A stretch of DNA of 64,000 nt. Origin: Palsa-601 sp052146895. Its GTDB lineage: Bacteria > Actinomycetota > Acidimicrobiia > Acidimicrobiales > Bog-793. Every line of letters begins with the position of its first letter. Position 1 is the stretch's first letter. Made by a program: the position numbers and the translations under genes. The notes beneath the pieces were generated by a model, which saw only the letters and a program-made list of their open reading frames with translations, had not been told where the DNA came from and did no database searches. Location: positions 8,906-72,905 of the forward strand of contig JBKQLZ010000005.1 of the NCBI GenBank assembly GCA_052146895.1. Reading direction: 5' to 3'. Of this stretch, positions 1-8,731 are shown piece after piece.

Positions 1-102
1 CCATCGGGCGCTGTCCTCGTCGGACGAGCGGTAGCGCGTGGGGAGCTCGTTCGGCATACGACGAGGTTACGTGCGAGCCATGCGGCCGCTTATAAGTCGG
101 GC
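1..102. other. Window edge, no gene recognised
   Basis: Nothing that I can assign lies here. Short open frames cross it, but they are shadows of the cyclohydrolase gene or lack any recognisable motif. It is the downstream side of the leftward one-carbon gene pair. I saw no convincing terminator hairpin. Confidence 0.4.
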
Positions 103-693
103 TCAGTCCGAAGCAGCGGCAGCACGCCCGACTGCGGCGAGCGCCCGTTCGTGGCGGCCCTCGGCTGCAGGTCCGCACGACGCGAGGTTGATCTCCGCGA
201 GACGAGCGGCTGCCCGCGTGGCGCCTTGCGCGAGCTGAGCGCCGGCGAAAGCGTCGCCAGCCAGGTTCGGGTTGCCACGAGCGAGAAGTCCCGCCGCCAG
301 CTCGGTCACCTCTGCGCCGAGATCGGCAACTTCAAGCGGTACGTCGCTAGCTGCCAGTAGAGCCGCTGCGAGGTCTGCGTCAGTGGCAATGGCCTCACCG
401 CCCTGGCTGCGGCGCAGCCGGCGAACTTCGAGAACAGCCTCATAAGCATGGGCATCCGCTGTCGCGAGCGTCAAGGCGCGGGCCGCAAGCTCGTCGCAAC
501 GAGACGCCACCGACAAAGCGTCTGCGAGCGCAGTCTCGGAGTAACGAGCCGCCATGGCGCAAAGGCTCGCCGCGAGCGCGACTGCGATCGCTGCAACTGC
601 TCCCCCACCCGGGGCCGAGGTCTTGGCAGCCACGTCGTCGAGAAAGCTCTGGAGCGGCCGGCTCGCTAACGACGAGTCGGACGACTCGGTCAC
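103..693 (-). CDS. fchA: Cyclodeaminase/cyclohydrolase family protein (methenyl-THF cyclohydrolase-like)
   Basis: This 196-aa protein belongs to the formiminotransferase-cyclodeaminase C-terminal family. The family mark is the glycine-rich stretch SAPGGGAVAAIAVALAASL near residues 26-44, followed by a helical body. Stand-alone members act as 5,10-methenyltetrahydrofolate cyclohydrolase or formimidoyl-THF cyclodeaminase in the cytoplasm. It starts with GTG, 25 bases after the stop of the formate-THF ligase gene on the same strand, so the two are probably one transcript. That neighbour favours the cyclohydrolase role, converting 10-formyl-THF to methenyl-THF. A histidine-degradation role cannot be excluded from sequence, but no hut gene is present. 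Confidence 0.8.
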   Translation of the reverse strand: MTESSDSSLASRPLQSFLDDVAAKTSAPGGGAVAAIAVALAASLCAMAARYSETALADALSVASRCDELAARALTLATADAHAYEAVLEVRRLRRSQGGEAIATDADLAAALLAASDVPLEVADLGAEVTELAAGLLARGNPNLAGDAFAGAQLAQGATRAAARLAEINLASCGPAAEGRHERALAAVGRAAAASD

Positions 694-718
694 GGGGCAG
701 CCGCGGAAATGGGTGCGA

Positions 719-2440
719 TCATGAGAGCCCGACGATCTCGCCAGCGTCGTCTATATCGATGCGCTCCGCGGCCGGGTGAGACCCGAGGCCCGGCATCGTC
801 CGCATGTCCCCGGAGATGAGGTACACGAAACCTGCGCCGACTGACGCTCGCGCCTCTCGCACCGGGAGGCGCCAGCCCGTAGGGGCGCCCTTCAGCGCCG
901 GATCGGACGAGATCGAGAGGTGGGTCTTGGCAATGCACACCGGCAGGTTCCCGAAGCCCAAGGACTCGTAGCGGTCGAGCTGACGCGATGCCGCAGGTGA
1001 GTAATCGACACCGTCGGCTCCGTAGACGCGCGTGGCGACAGTCTCGATCTTCTCCCGCAGGCTCGCGTCGGACGGGTAGAGGACATGGAAGTCGCTCGGC
1101 TCCTCCGCCGCCTCCGCCACCATCTCGGCCAGCTCGGTCGCTCCCTTGCCACCATCGGTGAAGTGCCGCGACACCGCCGCCCGCACACCCATCGAGCTCG
1201 CTATCTCCTTGATCGCGTCGTGCTCGGACACGAAGTCGCCAGGGAAGGAGTTGATGGCGACCACAGGCGTGACTCCGTGCATCTGGACGTTCTCGATCTG
1301 CTTGCGGAGATTCTCTCCCCCGATATGCACCTCCTCGGGGTTCTCCTCGAGGATCGCCGGGGGGAGCTCCCGACCCGCGACGACGTGATGCTTGCCGGAG
1401 TGCGACTTCAGCGCACGGACGGTCGCGACGATGACGGCCGCATCCGGCACCAGCCCAGAAGCACGGCACTTGATGTTGAAGAAGCGCTCGGCACCCATGT
1501 CCGCCCCGAAGCCGGCCTCGGTGATGAGGAAGTCGCCGCAGTGGATCCCCAGGAGGTCGGCGACGATGGAGGAGTTCCCGTGCGCGATGTTGCCGAAGGG
1601 CCCCGCGTGCACGAGCACGGGAGTGTTCTCGATCGTCTGCAGCAGGTTCGGCTTGATGGCCTCGCGCATGATGACAGTCATCGCTCCCGCTGCCTTCAGC
1701 TGCTCAGCGGTGACCGGCTCGCCTGCTTTCGAGTACCCGACCACGACACGACTCAGCCGGGCTCGCATGTCCTGCAGCGACGAGGACAGCGCAAGTATCG
1801 CCATGACCTCCGAAGCAGCGGTGATGTCGAAGCCGGTCTCGCGGACCACTCCGTCCTCGGCCGCGCCTAGGCCGATGACGATGTTGCGCAAGGCCCGGTC
1901 GTTGACGTCGAGGACCCGCCTCCAGGTGATGTTCTTGAGGTCGAGTCCGAGCTCATTGCCCTTGTGCAGGTGGTTGTCGAGCATCGCCGCGAGCATGTTG
2001 TGCGCAGCCGTGACGGCGTGCATGTCGCCAGTGAGGTGAAGGTTGAATGCCTCCATCGGGACGGCTTGGCTGTAGCCGCCACCCGCGGCACCTCCCTTGA
2101 TGCCGAACGTGGGACCCATCGACGGCTGCCGGATCGCAAGCGTGGCCAATTTGCCGATGTGCGACATCGCCTGCGCGATCCCGACGGCGGTCGTCGTCTT
2201 TCCCTCCCCAAGCGGAGTCGGGGTGATCGCCGTCACGACGACGTACTTCGCTTTCGGTCGGTCGGCGAGCTCCTCGATCGCTTCGAGCTTCACCTTGGCG
2301 ACCGATGTCCCGTATTGCTCGAGTGCCGAAGGGGGTATGCCCATGTGAGCAGCGATCTCCCCGATAGGCAAGAGCGTCGCCTTTCGTGCGATCTCGAGAT
2401 CACTCGGAAACGCCACTTGGACCTCCTTGTCCGTGCGCAT
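719..2440 (-). CDS. fhs: Formate--tetrahydrofolate ligase
   Basis: Fhs uses ATP to join formate to tetrahydrofolate, giving 10-formyl-THF. The 573-aa product fits the family length. It shows the N-terminal DLEIARKATLLPIGEIA segment, the P-loop TPLGEGKTT at residues 75-83 and a conserved core (GIKGGAAGGGYSQ). The open frame extends to 2578, but that extra N-terminus overlaps the divergent fdsG start and is not family-like, so I place the start at the ATG of MRTDKEVQ. It sits upstream of the cyclohydrolase and divergent from formate dehydrogenase. Together they form a formate-handling one-carbon module that could run toward assimilation or toward formate disposal. Confidence 0.95.
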   Translation of the reverse strand: MRTDKEVQVAFPSDLEIARKATLLPIGEIAAHMGIPPSALEQYGTSVAKVKLEAIEELADRPKAKYVVVTAITPTPLGEGKTTTAVGIAQAMSHIGKLATLAIRQPSMGPTFGIKGGAAGGGYSQAVPMEAFNLHLTGDMHAVTAAHNMLAAMLDNHLHKGNELGLDLKNITWRRVLDVNDRALRNIVIGLGAAEDGVVRETGFDITAASEVMAILALSSSLQDMRARLSRVVVGYSKAGEPVTAEQLKAAGAMTVIMREAIKPNLLQTIENTPVLVHAGPFGNIAHGNSSIVADLLGIHCGDFLITEAGFGADMGAERFFNIKCRASGLVPDAAVIVATVRALKSHSGKHHVVAGRELPPAILEENPEEVHIGGENLRKQIENVQMHGVTPVVAINSFPGDFVSEHDAIKEIASSMGVRAAVSRHFTDGGKGATELAEMVAEAAEEPSDFHVLYPSDASLREKIETVATRVYGADGVDYSPAASRQLDRYESLGFGNLPVCIAKTHLSISSDPALKGAPTGWRLPVREARASVGAGFVYLISGDMRTMPGLGSHPAAERIDIDDAGEIVGLS

Positions 2441-2532
2441 AGCGCCGATAGCGGCAGCATAGAGGCAGGCCCGGGCGATCCACCGATCGCTCTGAGCGGC
2501 GCGAAGCTGGCCAGTATCGTTTAGCCGGAGTA

Positions 2533-2554
2533 GCCTTGAATACTCGTTCAAGGC
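2533..2554. promoter_or_regulatory. Perfect 8-bp inverted repeat between fhs and fdsG
   Basis: GCCTTGAA and TTCAAGGC flank a 6-base spacer and end about 10 bases before the fdsG ATG, in the shared 124-bp divergent region. It could be an operator for both units, or an RNA hairpin in the fdsG leader that includes the AAGG resembling a ribosome site. Function is inferred; the symmetry is seen directly. Confidence 0.55.
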
Positions 2555-2564
2555 ACTAGGCACA

Positions 2565-3074
2565 ATGAGGTGCGCCATGCAGTGGGGAGTTCGCCGTAGC
2601 TACGAAGCGTTTTCTCCCGACCGCGCCGCTGAGGTGATCGCTCTCCGGGCCTCCGAGCGCGGCCCGTTGATCGAGATCCTCCACGACCTCCAGGACGCTT
2701 TCGGCTACCTCGATCCCGGCGCCACTCCCATCGTTGCCGACGCGCTCAACCTCTCCGAGGCTGAAGTCTTCGGGGTGATCTCGTTCTACGCCGACTTCCG
2801 CACCGAGCCCGGCGGACGTCGAGTGCTCCAGATCTGCCGCGCGGAGGCCTGTCAGTCGATGGGGGCCGAAAGGCTCTGCGCTCACGCACGAGAGCGGCTC
2901 GGTATTGACTTCGGCTCCACCACAGCAGATGGAGCGATCACGTTGGCCGAGGTCTTCTGCCTTGGCAACTGCGCGCTCTCCCCAGCGGTGCTCGCCGACG
3001 GGCGGTTGATCGGTCGCGTCGACGACTCGAAGCTCGACGAACTGATCGAGGAAGCGGAGCTGGCATCTCGATGA
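2565..3074 (+). CDS. fdsG: NAD-dependent formate dehydrogenase gamma subunit (NuoE-like 2Fe-2S protein)
   Basis: This 169-aa protein matches the thioredoxin-like [2Fe-2S] family of NuoE and FdsG. Four cysteines lie in the expected spacing: C-x4-C in ICRAEACQSMG, then C-x3-C in VFCLGNCALSP. A helical N-terminal domain (LIEILHDLQDAFGYL) precedes them. It passes electrons within the soluble formate dehydrogenase complex. It begins the fdsGBAD operon and overlaps fdsB by four bases. The ATG at 2565 is used here; an in-frame ATG at 2577 is the alternative. An inverted repeat just upstream suggests control. Confidence 0.9.
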   Translation: MRCAMQWGVRRSYEAFSPDRAAEVIALRASERGPLIEILHDLQDAFGYLDPGATPIVADALNLSEAEVFGVISFYADFRTEPGGRRVLQICRAEACQSMGAERLCAHARERLGIDFGSTTADGAITLAEVFCLGNCALSPAVLADGRLIGRVDDSKLDELIEEAELASR

Positions 3075-4627
3075 GCAGCCCCACGACGGTTTTCGTTCCG
3101 GGAGATGCCGCAGCACGCTCCGTCGGGGCAGACGAAGTCGCAGCGCAGATCGAGGCCGAGGCTGCCCTGATCGGGCGCGAGCTCCGCATCGTCCGCAACG
3201 GCTCGCGAGGAATGGTCTTCCTCGAGCCCCTCGTCGAGGTCACAACCCCGGCCGGTCGCCTCGCGTACGGCCCGGTCGGCCCGCACGACGTGGCGGGTCT
3301 CGTCGACGCGGGAATGCTCGACGGAGCGGATCACCCTCTGGCGCACGGTTTGACCGAGGAGATCGACTACCTGGCCCGTCAGACCCGCCTCACGTTCGCA
3401 CGCGTCGGTGTCACCGACCCACTTTCGTTCGACGACTACGAGGCGAACGGCGGCCTCGCCGGGGTCCGGAAGGCCCTCGACCTCGCCCCGGAGGACATCG
3501 TCGCGGAAGTCACCGAATCGGGCCTGCGAGGACGCGGCGGGGCAGGTTTCCCTGCCGGCATCAAGTGGCGCACGGTGCTCGATGCGCCCGGCAAGGAGAA
3601 ACTCGTCTGCTGCAACGCAGACGAAGGAGACAGCGGGACCTTCGCGGACCGCATGCTGATCGAGGGCGACCCATTCCTCCTCATCGAGTCCATGGTGATC
3701 GCGGGGCTCGCCATCGGCGCGACCGAGGGCTACGTCTACCTCCGCTCGGAGTACCCGCAAGCCGCCACCATGCTCCGCGCGGCAATCGACCTGGCACGCG
3801 AGCACGGCCTCCTCGGCGGGTCGGTGCTCGGCTCGGACCACGCCTTCGATGTGCTCCTCCGCGTCGGGGCCGGCAGCTACATCTGCGGTGAGGAGACGGC
3901 GATGCTCGAGAGTCTCGAGGGCCGGCGGGGGGTAGTCAGGGCCAAGCCGCCCCTTCCGGCCATCGCAGGGCTGTTCGGCTGCCCGACGATCGTCAACAAC
4001 GTCCTCACCCTCGCCGCCGTGCCTGGCATCTTGTCCGGCGGCGCTAGTGCCTACGCAGATCTCGGCACCGGGCGATCGCGCGGGACCCAGGTCTTCCAGC
4101 TCGCGGGGAACATCCGGCGCGGCGGCATCGTCGAGACCGCATTCGGGGTCACGTTGGGTGAGCTCGTCGAGGGCTTCGGTGGCGGCACTGCGAGCGGGCG
4201 CCCGATACGGGCCATCCAGGCCGGCGGGCCGCTCGGCTCCTACCTCCCGGCGAGCCAGCTCGGCCTCGAGATGGACTACGAGGCTCTTGCGGCAGAAGAC
4301 GCAATGCTGGGCCACGGCGGCATCGTCGTCTTTGACGACAGCGTCGACATGGGCCTGCAGGCGAGGTTCGCGATGGAGTTCTGCGCGCTCGAGTCGTGCG
4401 GCAAGTGCACGCCGTGCCGGGTGGGCGCCGTTCGGGGCGTGGAGGTGATCGACAAGATCCGTGCCGGGATCGAGGTCGAAGCGAACCTCGAGCTCCTCGA
4501 GGACCTCTGCGAGACGATGACGGACGGTTCGCTTTGCGCGATGGGCTGCCTGACTCCCCAGCCCGTGCTGAGCGTGCTCCAACACTTCGGAGGCGACATG
4601 GTCGGTGCCAGAGGAGGTGCAAACTGA
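3071..4627 (+). CDS. fdsB: NAD-dependent formate dehydrogenase beta subunit (NuoF-like flavoprotein)
   Basis: FdsB carries FMN and a [4Fe-4S] cluster and reduces NAD+ with electrons from formate. The 518-aa protein has a thioredoxin-like N-terminal part, the NAD/FMN-binding stretch GLRGRGGAGFPAGIKW around residues 152-167, the core GAGSYICGEETAML and the cluster motif ESCGKCTPCRVG near the C-terminus. The start ATG overlaps the fdsG stop (ATGA), and the stop TGA overlaps the fdsA start (TGATG), so translation is coupled. The order gamma-beta-alpha-delta identifies a soluble formate dehydrogenase rather than respiratory complex I. Confidence 0.95.
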   Translation: MSSPTTVFVPGDAAARSVGADEVAAQIEAEAALIGRELRIVRNGSRGMVFLEPLVEVTTPAGRLAYGPVGPHDVAGLVDAGMLDGADHPLAHGLTEEIDYLARQTRLTFARVGVTDPLSFDDYEANGGLAGVRKALDLAPEDIVAEVTESGLRGRGGAGFPAGIKWRTVLDAPGKEKLVCCNADEGDSGTFADRMLIEGDPFLLIESMVIAGLAIGATEGYVYLRSEYPQAATMLRAAIDLAREHGLLGGSVLGSDHAFDVLLRVGAGSYICGEETAMLESLEGRRGVVRAKPPLPAIAGLFGCPTIVNNVLTLAAVPGILSGGASAYADLGTGRSRGTQVFQLAGNIRRGGIVETAFGVTLGELVEGFGGGTASGRPIRAIQAGGPLGSYLPASQLGLEMDYEALAAEDAMLGHGGIVVFDDSVDMGLQARFAMEFCALESCGKCTPCRVGAVRGVEVIDKIRAGIEVEANLELLEDLCETMTDGSLCAMGCLTPQPVLSVLQHFGGDMVGARGGAN

Positions 4628-7446
4628 TGGGAGTGCTCATGGAGACCGATCTCGGGACACCTGCCCGGCCGGGGCCGGCGTCGGTGCGAGTCGTCGTCGA
4701 CTCGATTGCGGTCGACGTCCCGACAGGCACGTCCGTGCTCCGCGCAGCCGCGCTGGCAGGTATCGACATCCCGAAGCTCTGCGCGACCGACAGCCTGGAA
4801 CCGTTCGGATCGTGCCGCCTCTGCCTGGTCGAGGTGGAGGGGCGTCGGGGCACCCCGGCCTCATGCACCACGCCCGTCGAGGACGGCATGTCGATCCGGA
4901 CTCAGTCGCCCAAGCTCGAGCGCCTCCGTCGCGGCGTAATGGAGCTCTACATCTCCGACCACCCGCTCGATTGCCTGACGTGTGCGGCGAACGGCGACTG
5001 CGAGCTGCAGGACATGGCAGGCACGGTTGGGCTTCGCGACGTCCGCTACGGCTACGCAGGCGACAACCACCTGGACGCCGAGAAGGATGAGAGCAACCCC
5101 TATTTCAGCTTCGATCCGGCCAAGTGCATCGTCTGCTCGCGTTGCGTGCGCGCATGCGAGGAGACCCAGGGGACCTTCGCCCTCACCATCGCCGGCCGCG
5201 GCTTCGGCTCGGTCGTCGCTCCCGGTCCAGCGGGCAACTTCTTCGACTCCGAGTGCGTCTCGTGCGGTGCGTGCGTTCAGGTCTGCCCGACGGCGACCCT
5301 CGAGGAGAAGAGCATCATCACTCTCGGCTTGCCCAAGCGAACGGTCTTGACGACGTGCGCCTACTGCGGAGTCGGCTGCTCGTTCAAGGCTGAGCTGCGC
5401 GGTGACGAGGTCGTCCGGATGGTTCCCTACAAAGGCGGTGGGGCGAACGAGGGTCATTCATGTGTGAAGGGCCGTTTTGCCTGGGGATATGCCACTCACA
5501 AGGACCGCGTCCTCAAGCCGATGGTACGCGAGCACATCACCGACCCGTGGCGTGAGGTCAGCTGGGACGAGGCCATCGCCCACACCGCCACGCGTCTCAG
5601 TGAGATCCAGCAGAGCCACGGCACCGGATCGATCGGCGGCATCAGCTCCTCGCGATGCACGAACGAAGAGGTCTTCGTCGTGCAGAAGATGGTGCGGGCG
5701 GCGTTCCACAACAACAACATCGACACCTGCGCTCGTGTCTGCCACTCCCCCACTGGCTTCGGGCTGAAGCAGACCTTCGGCACCTCGGCCGGTACCCAGG
5801 ACTTCCGATCGGTCGATGAGGCGGACTTCATCCTCATAATCGGGGCAAACCCGACCGACGCCCACCCGGTGTTCGCGTCGCGGATGAAGAGGCGGCTGCG
5901 CGAGGGCGGCGCGACCCTCGCGATCATCGACCCTCGCCGGATCGACCTCGTCCGCAGCCCTCACGTGAAGGCGGCGTATCACCTCGCACTGAGGCCGGGA
6001 ACGAACGTCGCAATCGTGAACGCCCTCGCGCACGTCATCGTGACCGAGGGGCTGGTCGACACCGAGTTCGTCGCGAGCCGCTGCGACACCGGGGCCTTCG
6101 ACCGCTGGGCGGCCTTCATCGCAGATCCGGAGTACTCCCCCGAGGCGACCGAGGAGGCCACCGGCGTCCCGGCGGCCGACGTGCGCGCCGTGGCGAGGCT
6201 CTACGCCTCTTCGCGCAACTCAGCCATCTACTACGGGCTCGGGGTAACGGAGCACTCGCAGGGCTCGACGATGGTCATGGGGATGGCGAACCTCGCGATG
6301 GCGACCGGCAACATCGGTCGTGAGGGCGTCGGCGTCAATCCCCTCCGAGGCCAGAACAACGTCCAGGGCTCGTGCGACATGGGGTCGTTCCCCCACGAGT
6401 TCTCTGGTTACCGGCACGTCTCGGACGACGCCGTCCGGCACTCCCTCGAGGCGACGTGGGGCGCCGCGTTGATGTCCGAGCCGGGCCTCCGGATCCCGAA
6501 CATGCTCGACGGCGCGGTCGAGGGGACCTTCAAGGCGCTCTTCGTGCAGGGCGAGGACATTGCCCAGTCCGACCCGAACACCAAGCACGTCAAGGCCGCC
6601 CTGGCGGCGCTCGAGTTCGTCGTCGTCCAAGACCTCTTCCTGAACGAGACGGCGGCGTTCGCGCACGTGTTCTTGCCGGGGACTTCGTTTCTCGAGAAGG
6701 ACGGGACGTTCACCAACGCCGAGCGCCGCATCAACCGTGTGCGCCCGGTGATGGCGGCGAAGTCCGGCAAGCAGGAGTGGGAAGTCGTCTGCGAGCTGTC
6801 CACTGCTCTCGGCTATCCGATGTCCTACGCGGCTGCGAGCGAGATCATGGACGAGATCGCCGTTACGACGCCGACGTTCGCCGGCGTCTCGTTCGCCAAG
6901 CTCGACGAGACCGGCGGCCTCCAGTGGCCGTGCAACGACGCCGCCCCGCTCGGGACGCCTGTCATGCACGTCGGCTCGTTCGTGCGCGGCAAGGGCAACT
7001 TCGTCGAGACGCCTTTCGTGCCGACCGACGAGCGAGCGAACCGCCGCTTCCCGCTCTTGTTGACGACGGGCCGTATCCTCAGCCAGTACAACGTCGGCGC
7101 ACAGACCCGGCGGACCGACAACGTGGTGTGGCACGAAGCCGACGTCCTAGAGATCCACCCCTGTGACGCAGAGGAACGCGGCATTGTCGACGGCGCCCTC
7201 GTCGCGCTCTCGAGCAGGGTCGGCGAGACCCAGCTCCGAGCACATATCACCGAGCGGGTTCCTCAAGGCGTCGTTTACACGACGTTCCACTACCCCTCCA
7301 CCGGGGCGAACGTCGTGACGACCGAGTTCTCGGACTGGGCAACGAATTGCCCCGAGTACAAAGTCACAGCCGTCCAGGTGCGGCCACAGGCGACTCCTCT
7401 CGCCGAGGACGCCGGTGAGCGAGTCGCGTCGCTCGTTGGCAGCTGA
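4627..7446 (+). CDS. fdsA: NAD-dependent formate dehydrogenase alpha subunit (molybdopterin, cysteine type)
   Basis: FdsA is the catalytic subunit, oxidising formate to CO2 (or the reverse) at a bis-molybdopterin guanine dinucleotide centre. The 939-aa protein carries in order a 2Fe-2S plant-ferredoxin-like domain (CATDSLEPFGSCRLC), a NuoG-like cysteine/histidine segment, two 4Fe-4S motifs (CIVCSRCVRAC, CVSCGACVQVC), a further cluster motif (CAYCGVGCSF) and the oxidoreductase body. The metal ligand is Cys372 in ARVCHSPTGFGL, so it is not a selenoprotein. A longer frame opens at 4396, but that part overlaps fdsB. FdsC/FdhD-type maturation genes are not in this window. Confidence 0.96.
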   Translation: MGVLMETDLGTPARPGPASVRVVVDSIAVDVPTGTSVLRAAALAGIDIPKLCATDSLEPFGSCRLCLVEVEGRRGTPASCTTPVEDGMSIRTQSPKLERLRRGVMELYISDHPLDCLTCAANGDCELQDMAGTVGLRDVRYGYAGDNHLDAEKDESNPYFSFDPAKCIVCSRCVRACEETQGTFALTIAGRGFGSVVAPGPAGNFFDSECVSCGACVQVCPTATLEEKSIITLGLPKRTVLTTCAYCGVGCSFKAELRGDEVVRMVPYKGGGANEGHSCVKGRFAWGYATHKDRVLKPMVREHITDPWREVSWDEAIAHTATRLSEIQQSHGTGSIGGISSSRCTNEEVFVVQKMVRAAFHNNNIDTCARVCHSPTGFGLKQTFGTSAGTQDFRSVDEADFILIIGANPTDAHPVFASRMKRRLREGGATLAIIDPRRIDLVRSPHVKAAYHLALRPGTNVAIVNALAHVIVTEGLVDTEFVASRCDTGAFDRWAAFIADPEYSPEATEEATGVPAADVRAVARLYASSRNSAIYYGLGVTEHSQGSTMVMGMANLAMATGNIGREGVGVNPLRGQNNVQGSCDMGSFPHEFSGYRHVSDDAVRHSLEATWGAALMSEPGLRIPNMLDGAVEGTFKALFVQGEDIAQSDPNTKHVKAALAALEFVVVQDLFLNETAAFAHVFLPGTSFLEKDGTFTNAERRINRVRPVMAAKSGKQEWEVVCELSTALGYPMSYAAASEIMDEIAVTTPTFAGVSFAKLDETGGLQWPCNDAAPLGTPVMHVGSFVRGKGNFVETPFVPTDERANRRFPLLLTTGRILSQYNVGAQTRRTDNVVWHEADVLEIHPCDAEERGIVDGALVALSSRVGETQLRAHITERVPQGVVYTTFHYPSTGANVVTTEFSDWATNCPEYKVTAVQVRPQATPLAEDAGERVASLVGS

Positions 7447-7672
7447 CCCCGGTCCGGCGCTAGTGGCGACGCGGGACCTCGTGCGGATGGTGAACCAGAT
7501 CGCGGCGAACTTCAGCTACCTGAGCGATGACGAGGCAGCTGCTGAGACGGCGTCCCACCTGCGAAGCTTCTGGACTCCCGAGATGCGACAGGAGCTCTGC
7601 GACGACGTGCCCGCGGACGAACTTGTAGCGGCCGCACGCGGGGCAAGGGCCTTGTTATTGCAGCAGGCCTAG
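7415..7672 (+). CDS. fdsD: Formate dehydrogenase delta subunit
   Basis: The 85-aa product matches the small FdsD family: LVRMVNQIAANFSYL, then HLRSFWTPEMRQEL. FdsD accompanies the Fds complex and has been linked to assembly or stability rather than catalysis. The GTG start lies inside the end of fdsA (32-base overlap), which indicates translational coupling as the last gene of the operon. Its stop overlaps the stop of the convergent TetR gene by four bases, so no room remains for a terminator between them. Confidence 0.88.
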   Translation: MSESRRSLAADPGPALVATRDLVRMVNQIAANFSYLSDDEAAAETASHLRSFWTPEMRQELCDDVPADELVAAARGARALLLQQA

Positions 7673-8271
7673 GCGGGCCTCGAGGGTGCGAGTCCCACGC
7701 CAGCCAGTATGTGACTGGCCGCAGACTCGAAGCGCGAGAGATCGTCGAACGAGCGCGCTACGAGCATGGCCCCTTCAAGTCCGCTGACGATGACTCGGGC
7801 GATCTCGCTCGGCGATCCGTCGAACTGAAGGGTCCCCTCGTCCTGCCCCTGAGACAGGATGCGTGTGAGCCACGCCTCGTTCTCGTCGAAGAAGCTGACG
7901 ACCGCCCCCTGCATCGGCACCGGAAGAGTGTGGTATTCGGCTGCCAGCATGCCGCAGAGGCACATCCGCCGCTCTCTCAGCACCCCTAGATACAAGCCGG
8001 CGTAGCCGTCGAGCCTGGTGGGCGCATCCTCGCCCGAAGCTTCCACCGCGGCCAGCGCCTCGGCAAAGCGGACCGCGTAGCGGGCGATGAGTGCCGCTCC
8101 GAGCTCGGACTTGCTGGCGAAGTGGTAGTGGAGCGCAGCTTTCGTGATGTTCAACTCGGCGGCGACGTCGGCGTAGCTGAAGCCGTTGAAACCCCGGGTC
8201 TGAACTAGACGTTCGGCCACGTCCAAGATCTGCGTTGCCGTGTCGCCCCGGTCGCTCTGTCCGCTCCTCAT
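7669..8271 (-). CDS. TetR/AcrR family transcriptional regulator
   Basis: The protein has a typical TetR helix-turn-helix at its N-terminus (ILDVAERLVQTRGFNGFSYADVAAELNITKAALHYHFASK) and a helical ligand-binding C-terminal domain, about 200 aa in total. It is divergent from the cupin operon, and a perfect palindrome lies in the intervening promoter, so it probably represses that operon and perhaps itself. The ATG at 8271 is chosen; a GTG four codons upstream (8283) is possible. The ligand is unknown. Confidence 0.9.
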   Translation of the reverse strand: MRSGQSDRGDTATQILDVAERLVQTRGFNGFSYADVAAELNITKAALHYHFASKSELGAALIARYAVRFAEALAAVEASGEDAPTRLDGYAGLYLGVLRERRMCLCGMLAAEYHTLPVPMQGAVVSFFDENEAWLTRILSQGQDEGTLQFDGSPSEIARVIVSGLEGAMLVARSFDDLSRFESAASHILAGVGLAPSRPA

Positions 8272-8301
8272 GGCTCCGTCCACTGTCGCACGTGAAGTCC
8301 C

Positions 8302-8330
8302 TTGACTCTTTACCTACTAGTAGGTAAGGT
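8302..8330 (+). promoter_or_regulatory. Promoter with embedded TetR-type operator
   Basis: TTGACT (8302-8307) and TAAGGT (8325-8330) are spaced 17 bases apart and fit -35 and -10 boxes reading toward the cupin gene. The perfect 18-bp palindrome TTACCTACTAGTAGGTAA (8310-8327) fills the spacer and enters the -10. A repressor bound there would block RNA polymerase, and the adjacent TetR gene is the obvious candidate. The symmetry is seen; the pairing is inference. Confidence 0.8.
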
Positions 8331-8377
8331 GACTTTATCACAGCCGGGCTGTGGTCTAGCGAGAGGGGTGGAAAGCG

Positions 8378-8731
8378 ATGCAGGTGACTGAGCACAAGAG
8401 TTTCGAGGAGCCTGACGAGGTCCGTGAGTTCCCGAACGGTCGGGCAGAGATCGTCAAAGCAGGCGGAGGCGAGATCGGGCGTCTCGTCTTCCAACCAGGA
8501 TGGCGCTGGTCGCGCGACGTGAAGCCGATCGCGAACACCGACAGCTGCGAGGCCCCTCACTTCCAGTATCACGTGAGCGGGCAGTTGGCGATCCGAATGG
8601 ACGACGGGACCGAGTTCGTCGCCGGTCCGGGAGACATCACGTCCCTGCCAAGTGGGCACGATGCTTGGGTGGTCGGGGACGAGCCGGCGGTCACCGTCGA
8701 CTGGTTCGGCGCGAGCAATTACGCGAGATGA
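8378..8731 (+). CDS. Cupin-domain protein
   Basis: This 117-aa protein has a single cupin fold signature. A central part with APHFQYHVSGQLAIRMDDGTEF is followed by GDITSLPSGHDAWVVGDEPA, matching the two cupin motifs but with an incomplete metal-ligand set (one His in motif 1 and one in motif 2). Such proteins act as small-molecule binding or isomerase-type enzymes, or as accessory proteins. It is first in the TetR-controlled operon and overlaps the next gene by ATGA. The substrate cannot be told from sequence. Confidence 0.75.
   Translation: MQVTEHKSFEEPDEVREFPNGRAEIVKAGGGEIGRLVFQPGWRWSRDVKPIANTDSCEAPHFQYHVSGQLAIRMDDGTEFVAGPGDITSLPSGHDAWVVGDEPAVTVDWFGASNYAR

Noticed and set aside
2882..4585. 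Long antisense frame opposite fdsB
   Set aside because: It is a shadow frame typical of GC-rich coding DNA. The + strand encodes a clear NuoF-like protein.
4396..4626. N-terminal extension of the formate dehydrogenase alpha frame
   Set aside because: It lies inside fdsB in another frame and lacks family features. The ATG at 4627, in TGATG, starts the real protein.
5740..5742. Possible selenocysteine in formate dehydrogenase
   Set aside because: The codon is TGC (Cys), not TGA, and the motif is the cysteine type.
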